Assembly (NCBI GenBank): GCA_014650475.1
Contig: BMVA01000007.1
Span: 124,001-188,000 of the forward strand
Direction: 5' to 3'
DNA from: Streptomyces albogriseolus
Lineage (GTDB): Bacteria; Actinomycetota; Actinomycetes; Streptomycetales; Streptomycetaceae
DNA: 64,000 nucleotides
Positions 52,876 through 63,227 of this stretch are shown one piece after another. How positions within the stretch are numbered: the first letter of the stretch is position 1; every line of letters starts with the position of its first letter. Below the pieces are notes generated by a model. That model was not told the DNA's origin. It was given only the letters and a program-made list of their open reading frames with translations, and did no database searches. A program made the translations under genes and the position numbers.

Positions 52876-54102
52876 ATGACCGAACCGATCCCGCAGCCGG
52901 CCGGACCGGGCGACCGCCCGCCGCCGGCCCGCTTCGCCTACGACGCGCACACCTGGAAGGAGATCGCGCATCTCCTGACGAACCTCCCGGTGGCGGTCGT
53001 CGGCTTCGTCTACACGATGACCGTGCTGTCCACCGGTGTGGGCCTGACGGTCACGGTGATCGGTCTGCCGCTGCTCGCGCTCGGTCTGATGGGCGCGCGG
53101 CAGCTGGGCCGGATGGAGCGGGCGCGCGCGAGGGCCATGCTCGGGGTGCGGGTGGACGAGCCGAGCCCGCTGCCGTGGCGGAGTTCCGGCGGGTTCTGGC
53201 CGGGGCTGTGGCAGGCGGTCAAGGACCCGGTGGGGTGGCGGACGTTCCTGTTCGCGCTGATACGTCTGCCGTGGGGCGTCCTCACCTTCACCGTCACGCT
53301 GACCGGGCTGTTCGTGCTGTGGCCGGTGCTGGCGTTCGTGGTGCGGGCGATGGCCGACGTGGACCGGGCGATGGTGCGGGGTCTGCTGTCGCCGTCGGAC
53401 GAGCTGGAGCGGCGCATCGCCGAGCTGGAGTCGGACCGCGGGGTCGTGGTGGACACGGCGGCGGCGGACCTGCGGCGCATCGAGCGGGACCTGCACGACG
53501 GGGCGCAGGCCCGGCTGGTGAACCTGGCGATGGGGCTGGGCCTGGCCAAGGAGAAGCTGCTGGAGGACCCGGACGCGGCGGCGTCGATGGTCGAGGAGGC
53601 GCACGGCGAGGTGAAGCTGGCGCTGCAGGAGCTGCGGGACCTGGCCCGCGGCATCCACCCGGCGGTCCTCACCGACCGCGGCCTGGACGCGGCCCTGTCG
53701 TCGGTCGCCGCGCGGTGCACGGTGCCGGTGGCGGTCACCGTCGACCTGGCCGAGCGGCCGGCGCCCGCGATCGAGGGCATCGCCTACTTCACGGTCTCGG
53801 AGCTGCTGCAGAACGTCAGCAAGCACAGCCGGGCGCGGTCCGCGACGGTGGAGGTGTGGCGGTCGGACAACCGGCTGTTCCTCCAGGTGCGCGACGACGG
53901 CGTGGGCGGGGCGAGCCTCGACGGCGGTACGGGCATACGGGGGCTGGCCGACCGGCTGGGCGCGGTGGACGGCCTGTTCGTCGTGGACTCCCCGGAGGGC
54001 GGTCCGACGACGGTCACGGCCGAGCTGCCGTGGCGGGACCGCTCCGGCACCCCGGCGGGGAAGGCGCCGGGCAAGGAGGCGTCCACCCGCGGCCGTAGGT
54101 AG
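52876..54102 (+). CDS. Sensor histidine kinase (HisKA_3 family), first of two paralogues
   Basis: Membrane sensor kinase of the NarL-type two-component class, 408 residues. An N-terminal multi-TM 'putative sensor' domain (about 25-165) precedes the dimerisation/phosphoacceptor helix with H207 in RRIERDLHDGAQARLVNLAM and the ATPase domain (SELLQNVSKHSRA N-box; VRDDGVGGASLDGGTGIRGL G-box). The ATG is just after a GC-rich leader. It diverges from nuoA and is followed by a close paralogue and a LuxR-type regulator, so all three probably form one signalling unit controlling nearby redox genes (inference). Confidence 0.93.
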   Translation: MTEPIPQPAGPGDRPPPARFAYDAHTWKEIAHLLTNLPVAVVGFVYTMTVLSTGVGLTVTVIGLPLLALGLMGARQLGRMERARARAMLGVRVDEPSPLPWRSSGGFWPGLWQAVKDPVGWRTFLFALIRLPWGVLTFTVTLTGLFVLWPVLAFVVRAMADVDRAMVRGLLSPSDELERRIAELESDRGVVVDTAAADLRRIERDLHDGAQARLVNLAMGLGLAKEKLLEDPDAAASMVEEAHGEVKLALQELRDLARGIHPAVLTDRGLDAALSSVAARCTVPVAVTVDLAERPAPAIEGIAYFTVSELLQNVSKHSRARSATVEVWRSDNRLFLQVRDDGVGGASLDGGTGIRGLADRLGAVDGLFVVDSPEGGPTTVTAELPWRDRSGTPAGKAPGKEASTRGRR

Positions 54103-54212
54103 GGAAAACCCCCCTCCGAAGACTGCGACGGCCGTCATTCCCCGCCGACCTGCGGCGCAGCACTCTGGATGTACGACAGCACAGCCGCCGGACGAGGAGA
54201 AGGACGACGCCG

Positions 54213-55577
54213 ATGGCCACGGAGTACGGACAGGGCTACGGGCTCCCCACCGGGCCCGGACACGCGCGGGGCGTGGGGGGACGGCGGCGCCGGATGCCGG
54301 CGGCGCTGCGGGCGCCGGTCGAGGGGCGCGCCTGGCGGGAGCTGGCGTACGTGCTGCTGTGCCTGCCGATCAGCATTCTGCTGTTCACCTACGCGGTCAC
54401 GATGGTCTCGCTGGGCGCGGGCCTGCTGGTGACGTTCCTCGGGGTGCCGGTGCTGGCGGCGGCGCTCGCCGGGTGCCGGGGCATCGGGTCGGTGGAGCGG
54501 GCGCGGGCGCGCGGGCTGCTGGGCCTGGACGTGGGCGAACCGCAGCCGCTGCGGCTGGAGCGGCAGGGGTTCATGGGGTGGATCGGGGCGGTGCTGAAGA
54601 GCGGCACGTCCTGGCGGGCGCTGCTGTACTCGGTGCTGCAGCTCCCCTGGGCGGTGCTGTCCTTCACGGTGACGGTCACCGTCTGGACGCTGGGCTGGTC
54701 GCTGGTGACGTACCCGCTGTGGTTCTGGGTGCTCCCGATGTACGCGGGCCAGGACGGCATACAGCTGTACGGCGACGAGCAGCACTCGATCTACCTGGAC
54801 AACCCGTTCGAGATCGCGGTGACGGCGGGCGTGGGTCTGCTGTTCACGCTGGCCACGCCGTGGATCGTGCGGGCGCTGACGATGGTGGACCGGCTGATGG
54901 TGCACGGGCTGCTGGGCCCGTCGCGGCTGGCGACCCGGGTGGTGGAGCTGGAGTCGGACCGCGGGGTCGTGGTGGACACGGCGGCGGCGGACCTGCGGCG
55001 CATCGAGCGGGACCTGCACGACGGGGCGCAGGCCCGGCTGGTGAGCCTGGCGATGGACCTGGGTCTGGCGAAGGAGAAGCTGCGGGAGGACCCGCAGGCC
55101 GCGGCGCGGATGGTGGACGAGGCGCACGGCGAGGTGAAGACGGCCCTGCAGGAGCTGCGGGACCTGGCCCGCGGCATCCACCCGGCGGTCCTCACCGACC
55201 GCGGCCTGGACGCGGCGCTCTCCTCGGTCGCCTCGCGCTGCACGGTGCCGGTGCAGGTGGAGGTGGACCTGTCGGAGCGGCCGGCGCCCGCGATCGAGGG
55301 CATCGCCTACTTCACGGTCTCGGAGCTGCTGCAGAACGTCAGCAAGCACAGCCGGGCGACCTGGGCGGCCGTGGAGGTGTGGCGGTCGGAGGACCGGCTG
55401 ATGCTCCAGGTGGTGGACAACGGCGTGGGCGGCGCGGACCTGTCGCGCGGTTCCGGGCTGTCGGGTCTGGCGGAGCGGCTGGACGCGGTGGACGGGATCC
55501 TCGTGGTGGACTCGCCGGCCGGCGGCCCGACGCGGGTGACCGCGGAGCTGCCGTGGCGTGCGGAGCGGGCGCGATGA
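54213..55577 (+). CDS. Sensor histidine kinase (HisKA_3 family), second paralogue
   Basis: 454-residue paralogue of the preceding kinase with a longer N-terminal domain: an Arg-rich leader, two TM pairs (about 45-85 and 138-175) and an additional hydrophobic stretch (about 200-222), then H269 in RRIERDLHDGAQARL and a full ATPase domain. Kinase-core DNA shares long identical tracts with the first gene (for example 54945-55044 with 53422-53521), so the pair is a tandem duplication with recent homogenisation. The sensor halves have diverged, implying different signals to one regulator (inference). Confidence 0.93.
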   Translation: MATEYGQGYGLPTGPGHARGVGGRRRRMPAALRAPVEGRAWRELAYVLLCLPISILLFTYAVTMVSLGAGLLVTFLGVPVLAAALAGCRGIGSVERARARGLLGLDVGEPQPLRLERQGFMGWIGAVLKSGTSWRALLYSVLQLPWAVLSFTVTVTVWTLGWSLVTYPLWFWVLPMYAGQDGIQLYGDEQHSIYLDNPFEIAVTAGVGLLFTLATPWIVRALTMVDRLMVHGLLGPSRLATRVVELESDRGVVVDTAAADLRRIERDLHDGAQARLVSLAMDLGLAKEKLREDPQAAARMVDEAHGEVKTALQELRDLARGIHPAVLTDRGLDAALSSVASRCTVPVQVEVDLSERPAPAIEGIAYFTVSELLQNVSKHSRATWAAVEVWRSEDRLMLQVVDNGVGGADLSRGSGLSGLAERLDAVDGILVVDSPAGGPTRVTAELPWRAERAR

Positions 55578-55614
55578 CCGCGGGGTGAGGGGAGCGGTCC
55601 GGCGGACGGACACA

Positions 55615-55651
55615 CGGGCGGGTGCGGGCCCCGGGGGCGCGCACCCGCCCG
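55615..55651 (+). terminator. Hairpin downstream of the second sensor kinase
   Basis: Arms CGGGCGGGTGCG and CGCACCCGCCCG pair perfectly over 12 bp with a 13-base loop, 38 bases beyond the kinase stop. Confidence 0.62.
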
Positions 55652-55822
55652 GTGACGCGCGCCGGTGGCCCGGGCGGGTCCGGGCCGGCCCGCGGCACGC
55701 GATGACGACACCCCCCGGTCGCGTTGCTCCGGCCCGTCCTCCCCCGGATGCTGAAATGCTGGACCCGACGACCGGGCCGGCCACAAGGGCGGGTCCGGAG
55801 CAGGGCTTGGGGGGACGAGGAC

Positions 55823-56494
55823 GTGGAGGACAGGGTGCGGGTGGTCATCGCCGAGGATTCGGTGCTGCTGCGGGAGGGCCTGACCCGGCTGCTCACCGAC
55901 CGGGGGCACGAGGTGGTGGCCGGGGTCGGCGACGCCGACGCGCTGATCGCCACGGTCGACGACCTGGCCCGGCGGGACCAGCTGCCGGACGTGGTGGTGG
56001 CCGACGTGCGGATGCCGCCGACGCACACCGACGAGGGCGTGCGGGCCGCGGTGCAGCTGCGGAAGAGCCATCCGGGCGTCGGGGTGCTGGTGCTGTCGCA
56101 GTACGTGGAGGAGCGGTACGCCACCGAGCTGCTGGCCGGCTCCAGCCGGGGCGTCGGCTATCTGCTGAAGGACCGGGTGGCCGAGGTGCGCGAGTTCGTG
56201 GACGCGGTGGTCCGGGTGGCCCGGGGCGGCACGGCCCTGGACCCGGAGGTGGTGGCGCAGCTGCTGGGCCGCAGCCGTAAGCAGGACGTGCTGGCGGGGC
56301 TCACCCCGCGTGAGCGCGAGGTGCTGGGGCTGATGGCGGAGGGGCGGACGAACTCGGCGATCGCCCGGCAGCTGGTGGTGAGCGACGGCGCGGTGGAGAA
56401 GCACGTCAGCAACATCTTCCTGAAGCTGGGGCTGTCCCCGAGCGACGGCGACCACCGGCGGGTCCTGGCGGTGCTGACGTACTTGAAGTCCTGA
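55823..56494 (+). CDS. LuxR/NarL family response regulator
   Basis: 223-residue two-component regulator. Receiver domain with acidic pair E11/D12 (VIAEDSVLLREGL) and phosphoacceptor D61 (VVVADVRMPP); C-terminal LuxR-type HTH (LTPREREVLGLMAEGRTNSA, then VEKHVSNIFLKLGL). The GTG start is chosen from the conserved N-terminus VEDRVRVVIAED with GGGGGACGAGGA upstream. Likely partner of both sensor kinases just upstream; possible targets are the flanking korAB and nuo genes (inference). Confidence 0.94.
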   Translation: MEDRVRVVIAEDSVLLREGLTRLLTDRGHEVVAGVGDADALIATVDDLARRDQLPDVVVADVRMPPTHTDEGVRAAVQLRKSHPGVGVLVLSQYVEERYATELLAGSSRGVGYLLKDRVAEVREFVDAVVRVARGGTALDPEVVAQLLGRSRKQDVLAGLTPREREVLGLMAEGRTNSAIARQLVVSDGAVEKHVSNIFLKLGLSPSDGDHRRVLAVLTYLKS

Positions 56495-56647
56495 GGGGCA
56501 GGCGGCACGCGTCTCGGCGCCGTGTCCACCATCTGGATCGTTCACTCGATTCCTTCACGGTGGGCACCCCTCACGGTCGTAGGGTTTATGCGGGGAAGGC
56601 CTGCGGGAAGGCCGTCCCGGACAGCCGCCTCGAGGAGGTCCAGTTCA

Positions 56648-58571
56648 GTGACCAGCCAGGTCAGCAGCCCAGCGGAGCAGGCCGACGGAACAGTCGTAGG
56701 AGAGCAGCGCACAGCGGCGGGGACGAAGGGCGTCCGCCGGCTCGACCGAGTGATCATCAGGTTCGCGGGGGACTCGGGTGACGGGATGCAGCTCACCGGT
56801 GACCGTTTCACCTCGGAGACCGCGTCCTTCGGCAACGACCTCTCCACGCTGCCGAACTTCCCCGCCGAGATCCGCGCCCCGGCCGGCACCCTGCCGGGCG
56901 TGTCGTCGTTCCAGCTGCACTTCGCCGACCACGACATCCTCACCCCGGGTGACGCGCCGAACGTGCTGGTGGCGATGAACCCGGCCGCGCTGAAGGCGAA
57001 CATCGGGGACCTGCCGCGCGGGGCGGAGATCATCGTCAACACCGACGAGTTCACCAAGCGGGCGATGCAGAAGGTGGGCTACGACGCCAGTCCGCTGGAG
57101 GACGGCTCGCTGGACGGCTACCACCTGCACCCGGTGCCGCTGACCACGCTGACCGTGGAGGCGCTGAAGGAGTTCGACCTCACCCGTAAGGAGGCCGAGC
57201 GCAGCAAGAACATGTTCGCGCTGGGTCTGCTGTCGTGGATGTACCACCGGCCGACGGAGGGGACGGAGAAGTTCCTGCGGTCGAAGTTCGCGAAGAAGCC
57301 GGACATCGCGGCGGCGAACATCGCCGCGTTCCGGGCGGGCTGGAACTTCGGCGAGACCACGGAGGACTTCGCGGTCTCCTACGAGGTGGCGCCGGCGGCG
57401 ACGGCGTTCCCACCGGGCGTCTACCGCAACATCTCCGGGAACCTGGCCCTGTCCTACGGGCTGGTCGCCGCGTCCCGGCAGGCGGACCTGCCGCTGTTCC
57501 TGGGGTCGTACCCGATCACCCCGGCCTCCGACATCCTGCACGAGCTGAGCAAGCACAAGAACTTCGGCGTGCGCACGTTCCAGGCGGAGGACGAGATCGC
57601 CGGGATCGGGGCGGCGCTGGGTGCGGCGTTCGGCGGGTCGCTGGCGGTGACGACGACCTCCGGGCCGGGTGTGGCGCTCAAGAGCGAGACGATCGGGCTG
57701 GCGGTGTCGTTGGAGCTGCCGCTGCTGGTGGTGGACATCCAGCGCGGCGGGCCGTCGACGGGGCTGCCGACCAAGACGGAGCAGGCGGATCTGCTCCAGG
57801 CGATGTACGGGCGCAACGGTGAGGCGCCGGTGCCGGTGGTCGCGCCGCGCACGCCGGCGGACTGCTTCGACGCCGCGCTGGAGGCGGCGCGGATCGCGCT
57901 GACCTACCGCACCCCGGTGTTCCTGCTGTCGGACGGGTATCTGGCCAACGGCAGTGAGCCGTGGCGGATCCCGGAGCTGGAGGAGCTGCCGGACCTGAGG
58001 GTGCGGTTCGCGCAGGGCCCGAACCACACCACCGAGGACGGCACCGAGGTGTTCTGGCCGTACAAGCGCGACCCGCACACGCTGGCCCGCCCGTGGGCGA
58101 TCCCCGGCACGCCGGGTCTGGAGCACCGGATCGGCGGCATCGAGAAGCAGGACGGCACCGGCAACATCTCCTACGACCCGGCCAACCACGACTTCATGGT
58201 CCGCACCCGCCAGGCCAAGGTCGACGGCGTCGACGTCCCCGACCTCGGCGTCGACGACCCGGACGGCACCGCCCGCCTGCTCGTGCTGGGCTGGGGCTCG
58301 ACGTACGGGCCGATCACGGCGGCGGTACGGCGGCTGCGCCGGGCCGGACAGCCGGTCGCGCAGGCCCACCTGCGCCACCTCAACCCCTTCCCGAAGAACC
58401 TCGGCGAGGTCCTGCGCAGATACGACAAGGTGGTGATCCCCGAGATGAACCTCGGGCAGCTCGCCACGCTCATCAGGGCGAAGTACCTGGTCGACGCCCG
58501 CTCGTACAACCAGGTCAACGGCATGCCGTTCAAGGCGGAGCAGCTCGCCGCGGCGCTGAAGGAGGCCATCG

Positions 58572-58579
<8 letters not shown>
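56648..58579 (+). CDS. korA: 2-oxoacid:ferredoxin oxidoreductase alpha subunit
   Basis: Large subunit of the KorAB-type enzyme that oxidatively decarboxylates 2-oxoglutarate (or another 2-oxoacid) to acyl-CoA while reducing ferredoxin. 643 residues. N-terminal gamma-type domain (RVIIRFAGDSGDGMQLTGDR) is fused to the alpha domain (LFLGSYPITPASDILHELSK, QAEDEIAGIGAALGAAFGGS, TTTSGPGVALKSETIGLAVS). The GTG start has GAGGAGG nine bases upstream. Overlaps korB by eight bases. In actinobacteria this enzyme replaces or complements 2-oxoglutarate dehydrogenase. Confidence 0.95.
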
Positions 58580-59627
<1,048 letters not shown>

Positions 59628-59632
59628 GCACC

Positions 59633-59682
59633 GACGCGAAAGGGCCCCGGCATCCGCAGGGATGCCGGGGCCCTTTCGCGTC
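59633..59682. terminator. Bidirectional terminator between korB and the FG-GAP gene
   Basis: A perfect 23-bp inverted repeat (59633-59655 and 59660-59682) with loop GCAG, located between convergent stop codons five and thirteen bases away. Confidence 0.93.
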
Positions 59683-59694
59683 GGCCGGGTGCGC

Positions 59695-60918
59695 TCAGCA
59701 GAAGTCGCTGAGGCCCCACCACTCGCCGTGGGTCCGCTCGGGCCCGTACAGGGTCCCGCCGGCCCGTCCGCGGTAGGTGATCAGCCAGCCCGGGTTGCCC
59801 TCGAAGCCGTCGATCACATACGAGCGGTTGGTGACGGTGGCGAGATCGGGGCGGCCGTCGCCGGAGAAGTCGCCGACCGAGATCAGGTGCTCCATCGTGT
59901 TCCAGCCGCCGCTGCCGACGAGCTGGCGCGAGCCGAGCCGGGCGGTGGAGGTGCCCGGGTAGAGCCACAGCTTGCCGGTGGCCTTCTCGCGGGCGTACAG
60001 GTCGGGGCGGCCGTCGCCGGTCACGTCGCCCATGCCGGCCAGCGCGTTCATGCCGTTCCAGCCGCCGGAGCCGATCAGCTTGCGCGCGCCCAGCCTGGAG
60101 CCGGAGGCGCCCGGGTACAGCCACAGGGCGCCGGTGGACCTCTGGACGGCGATCAGGTCGGAGCGTCCGTCGCCGGTCAGGTCGCCGTAGGCGGTGATGT
60201 GGTTCATCGAGTTCCAGCCGCTCGCGCCGAGCAGCTTGCGCGCGCCGAGGGAGCCGGTGCCGGTGCCGGGGTAGAGCCACAGCGTGCCGGTGGCCTTCTC
60301 CCGGGCGATCAGGTCCTCGCGGCCGTCGCCGGTGAAGTCACCGTGCCGGGTCAGGGTGTTCATGGCGTTCCAGCCGCCCGAGCCGATGAGCCGGCCGGTG
60401 GCGTCGCCCGGGGTGAACCAGAGCCGTCCGGCCAGGTCACGGGTGATGACGTCGGCCCTGCGGTCGCCATTCATGTCGCCGAAGCCGGCGGCCGTCGGGG
60501 ACGGCTCTGAGTACCAGCTCGGGTAGGCGGGCTGACTGCACTCGCGCTCGGTGCGGACGAACTTGATGGAGCTGATCGTCGCCGTCGGGGAGCTGCTGTA
60601 CTCGCCGGGCGTGTTCGGGTCCTGGGGGAAGTAGCCGCCCCACGGCACGTAGTTCTTGTCGTCGTACAGGCAGGCGATCAGGCTGGTGCGGTTGACGTAC
60701 GAGCGGATCTTGTCGTCCCAGCCGCCCAGGTCGGCGACGTTCCTGCTCGTCTTCCACATCGTGCCCTTGGTGCTCTCGCCCGACCAGCCGCAGAAGTAGC
60801 CGGACGGGCAGTCGTACGAGCTCGCCGCCGCCGGAGCGGCGGTCGCGACGGTCAGGCCGGTGCCGGCCAGCGTGAGGCCGACGAGTGCCGCGACACCCCG
60901 CTTGAGATGTTTCCGCAT
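59695..60918 (-). CDS. Secreted protein: peptidase-inhibitor I36-like domain plus FG-GAP/VCBS repeats
   Basis: 407-residue predicted extracellular protein. Signal peptide 1-32 (MRKHLKRGVAALVGLTLAGT, cleavage near APAAAS). Residues about 34-130 with paired Cys (YDCPSGYFCGWSGES, IACLYDDKNY, RECSQP) resemble the I36 family of Streptomyces metalloprotease inhibitors. Then five calcium-type FG-GAP/VCBS units with motif D-x-x-G-D-G-R-x-D at 148, 194, 246, 298 and 350, the last four spaced exactly 52 residues, forming a partial beta-propeller. ATG start with GGGAGGGG. Role is unknown; binding to the cell wall, a protease or a polymer is possible. Confidence 0.85.
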   Translation of the reverse strand: MRKHLKRGVAALVGLTLAGTGLTVATAAPAAASSYDCPSGYFCGWSGESTKGTMWKTSRNVADLGGWDDKIRSYVNRTSLIACLYDDKNYVPWGGYFPQDPNTPGEYSSSPTATISSIKFVRTERECSQPAYPSWYSEPSPTAAGFGDMNGDRRADVITRDLAGRLWFTPGDATGRLIGSGGWNAMNTLTRHGDFTGDGREDLIAREKATGTLWLYPGTGTGSLGARKLLGASGWNSMNHITAYGDLTGDGRSDLIAVQRSTGALWLYPGASGSRLGARKLIGSGGWNGMNALAGMGDVTGDGRPDLYAREKATGKLWLYPGTSTARLGSRQLVGSGGWNTMEHLISVGDFSGDGRPDLATVTNRSYVIDGFEGNPGWLITYRGRAGGTLYGPERTHGEWWGLSDFC

Positions 60919-61127
60919 GAATGAGTCCCCTCCCAGTGATGCGCGTCCGCTCCTCGCACCCCCCGATGCGACGGCTCGGCGGGAGTCGGATCCCTCCGGC
61001 GGCGGCACGCGCGACCGTGATCGTAGAGCACGCCCAACCGCTTCCGCGCCTCGGCTGTACACTTTCCAAAAGTTAGCGCCTGTCGTACAGTTAGTGTTCA
61101 CACGCATCCCCGAGGAGTGGTCGCATC

Positions 61128-61982
61128 ATGAGCATCGTCGTCACCGGAGCCAGCGGAAAGCTCGGCCGTCATGTGGTGGAGCAGTTGCTGGAGAAGGTCC
61201 CGGCCGGGCAGGTCACCGCGGTCGTGCGCGACCCGGAGAGGGTGGCGGACCTCGCGGAGCATGGGGTGCGGGTCGCGGTCGCCGACTACAACGCGCCGGA
61301 GACCTTCGACGGCCTGTTCGCGGCCGGCGACAAGGTCCTGCTGATCTCCGGCAACGAGTTCGACAAGGGCCGGGTGCGGCAGCACTCCGTCGTCATCGAC
61401 GCGGCCAGGGCGGCCGGTGTGGCCCTGCTCGCCTACACCAGCGCCCCCGGCTCGCTGACCGCGACGCTCGCGGACGACCACCGCGGCACCGAGCGGGCGC
61501 TGCTCGACTCGGGCGTGCCGTACGTGCTGCTGCGCAACGGCTGGTACCACGAGAACTACACCGAGAACCTGGCCCCGGTGCTGGAGCACGACGCGGTGGT
61601 CGCCGCCGCGGGCGAGGGCCGGATCTCCTCCGCCTCACGGGCCGACTACGCGGCCGCCGCCGTCGCCGTGCTGACCGGCGAGGGCCACGAGAACACGACG
61701 TACGAGCTGGGCGGCGACGAGGCGTGGAGCTTCGCCGAGTACGCGGCCGAGCTGAGCCGGCAGACCGGCCGGGAGATCGTCTACAACCCGGTCACACCCG
61801 AGGCGCTCACCGGCATCCTGACCGGCGCGGGGGTGCCCGAGCCGATGGCGGCCGTCTTCGCCGGCGTGGACGCGGCGATCGCCGAGGGCCAGCTGGTGGT
61901 CGACAGCGGCGACCTGTCCCGGCTGGCCGGCCGCCCGACGACCCCGCTCGCCGAGGCCGTCGCCGCCGCGCTCAAGGACTGA
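61128..61982 (+). CDS. NmrA-like/QorB-type NAD(P)H-dependent oxidoreductase
   Basis: 284-residue atypical SDR. Dinucleotide loop VTGASGKLGRHVVEQLLEKV at the N-terminus, LISGNEFDKGRVRQHSVVID, YTSAPGSL and LRNGWYHENYTENL as in E. coli QorB (YtfG) quinone reductases. An upstream inverted repeat CTGTAC (61055-61060) / GTACAG (61085-61090) and a direct AGTTAG repeat suggest a regulator, often HxlR type for this family, though none is adjacent. ATG with GAGGAGTGG nearby. Confidence 0.9.
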   Translation: MSIVVTGASGKLGRHVVEQLLEKVPAGQVTAVVRDPERVADLAEHGVRVAVADYNAPETFDGLFAAGDKVLLISGNEFDKGRVRQHSVVIDAARAAGVALLAYTSAPGSLTATLADDHRGTERALLDSGVPYVLLRNGWYHENYTENLAPVLEHDAVVAAAGEGRISSASRADYAAAAVAVLTGEGHENTTYELGGDEAWSFAEYAAELSRQTGREIVYNPVTPEALTGILTGAGVPEPMAAVFAGVDAAIAEGQLVVDSGDLSRLAGRPTTPLAEAVAAALKD

Positions 61983-62009
61983 CCTCCGGTCCGAGGCCCG
62001 CACGGTCCG

Positions 62010-62060
62010 CACCCCCGCCGTCATGACCGTATGCCGGTACGGACATGACACGTGGGGGTG
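62010..62060. terminator. Two-part hairpin after the QorB-like gene
   Basis: Outer arms CACCCCC and GGGGGTG enclose inner arms GTCATGACCGTA and TACGGACATGAC (one mismatch) around TGCCGG. A plausible terminator for the upstream gene. Confidence 0.65.
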
Positions 62061-62151
62061 TGCGGCGTTACCTTCGTCCGGGTGGGTTCCGCGCGCGCGT
62101 CGGCGGCCCGCGGATGACTACGGGACGCGTCGGAACATGTTGGAGGGGCCC

Positions 62152-63180
62152 GTGACCGGGAAGCCGGCCGCAGAGCGGCGCACAGGACTGCTGAACGGCT
62201 TCGCGGCGTACGGGATGTGGGGGCTCGTCCCGCTGTTCTGGCCTCTGCTGAAGCCGGCGGGCGCGGTGGAGATCCTGGCCCACCGGATGGTGTGGTCGCT
62301 GGTCTTCGTCGCGGCCGCGCTGGCCGTGGTCCGCCGCTGGGCCTGGATCGGCGAGCTGGTGCGGCAGCCGCGCAGGCTGGCCCTGATCACGGTGGCCGCC
62401 GCGGTCATCACCGTCAACTGGGGCGTCTACATCTGGTCGGTGAACTCCGGGCACGTCGTCGAGGCGTCCCTCGGCTATTTCATCAACCCGCTGGTCACCA
62501 TAGCCATCGGCGTCCTGCTGCTGAAGGAGCGCCTGCGGCCCGTCCAGTGGGCCGCCGTCGGCATCGGCGCCCTCGCTGTCGTCGTCCTCACCGTCGGCTA
62601 CGGCCGGCCGCCGTGGATCTCCCTGTGCCTCGCCTTCTCCTTCGCGACCTACGGGCTGGTGAAGAAGAAGGTCAACCTCGGCGGCATCGAGTCGCTGGCC
62701 GCCGAGACCGCGATCCAGTTCCTGCCCGCCCTCGGCTACCTGGTGTGGCTGGGCGCCCAGGGCGAGTCGACCTTCGGCGCCGAGGGCGCGGGGCACGCGC
62801 TGCTGCTCGCGGCGACCGGCATCGTCACCGCGCTCCCCCTGGTCTGCTTCGGCGCCGCGGCGATCCGCGTGCCGCTGTCCACGCTGGGGCTGCTGCAGTA
62901 CCTGGCGCCGGTCTTCCAGTTCCTGCTCGGCATCCTCTACTTCAAGGAGGCCATGCCGCCGGAGCGCTGGGCCGGGTTCGCCCTGGTGTGGCTGGCGCTC
63001 ACCCTGCTCACCTGGGACGCCCTGCGCACCGCCCGCCGCGCCGCCCGCGCGCTGTCCGGCCGTCGCGCCGGTGCGGGCGACACGACCGTGTCGCCGGGCG
63101 CCGGAGGGGCCGTGCCGGCCGCCGCGCCGCTGAGCGAAGCGGATGTGGAGGCGGCGAGGGCGCTGGAGACCAAGCCCTAG
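62152..63180 (+). CDS. rarD: RarD protein, EamA/DMT transporter family
   Basis: 342-residue ten-TM drug/metabolite transporter-type protein annotated RarD in bacteria (chloramphenicol-sensitive in some; substrate generally unknown). Signatures: GLLNGFAAYGMWGLVPLFWP, EILAHRMVWSLVFVAAALAV, VNWGVYIWSVNSGHVVEASL GYF, FINPLVTIAIGVLLLKERLR. Cytosolic hydrophilic tail of about 40 residues. The GTG at 62152 fits the GGAGGGG site five bases upstream; an ATG 15 bases earlier is in frame. Confidence 0.93.
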   Translation: MTGKPAAERRTGLLNGFAAYGMWGLVPLFWPLLKPAGAVEILAHRMVWSLVFVAAALAVVRRWAWIGELVRQPRRLALITVAAAVITVNWGVYIWSVNSGHVVEASLGYFINPLVTIAIGVLLLKERLRPVQWAAVGIGALAVVVLTVGYGRPPWISLCLAFSFATYGLVKKKVNLGGIESLAAETAIQFLPALGYLVWLGAQGESTFGAEGAGHALLLAATGIVTALPLVCFGAAAIRVPLSTLGLLQYLAPVFQFLLGILYFKEAMPPERWAGFALVWLALTLLTWDALRTARRAARALSGRRAGAGDTTVSPGAGGAVPAAAPLSEADVEAARALETKP

Positions 63181-63227
63181 CGCGCGGCGGGACGGCGTTG
63201 TCGGTGCCGTCCCCTATAACGGGGCGC

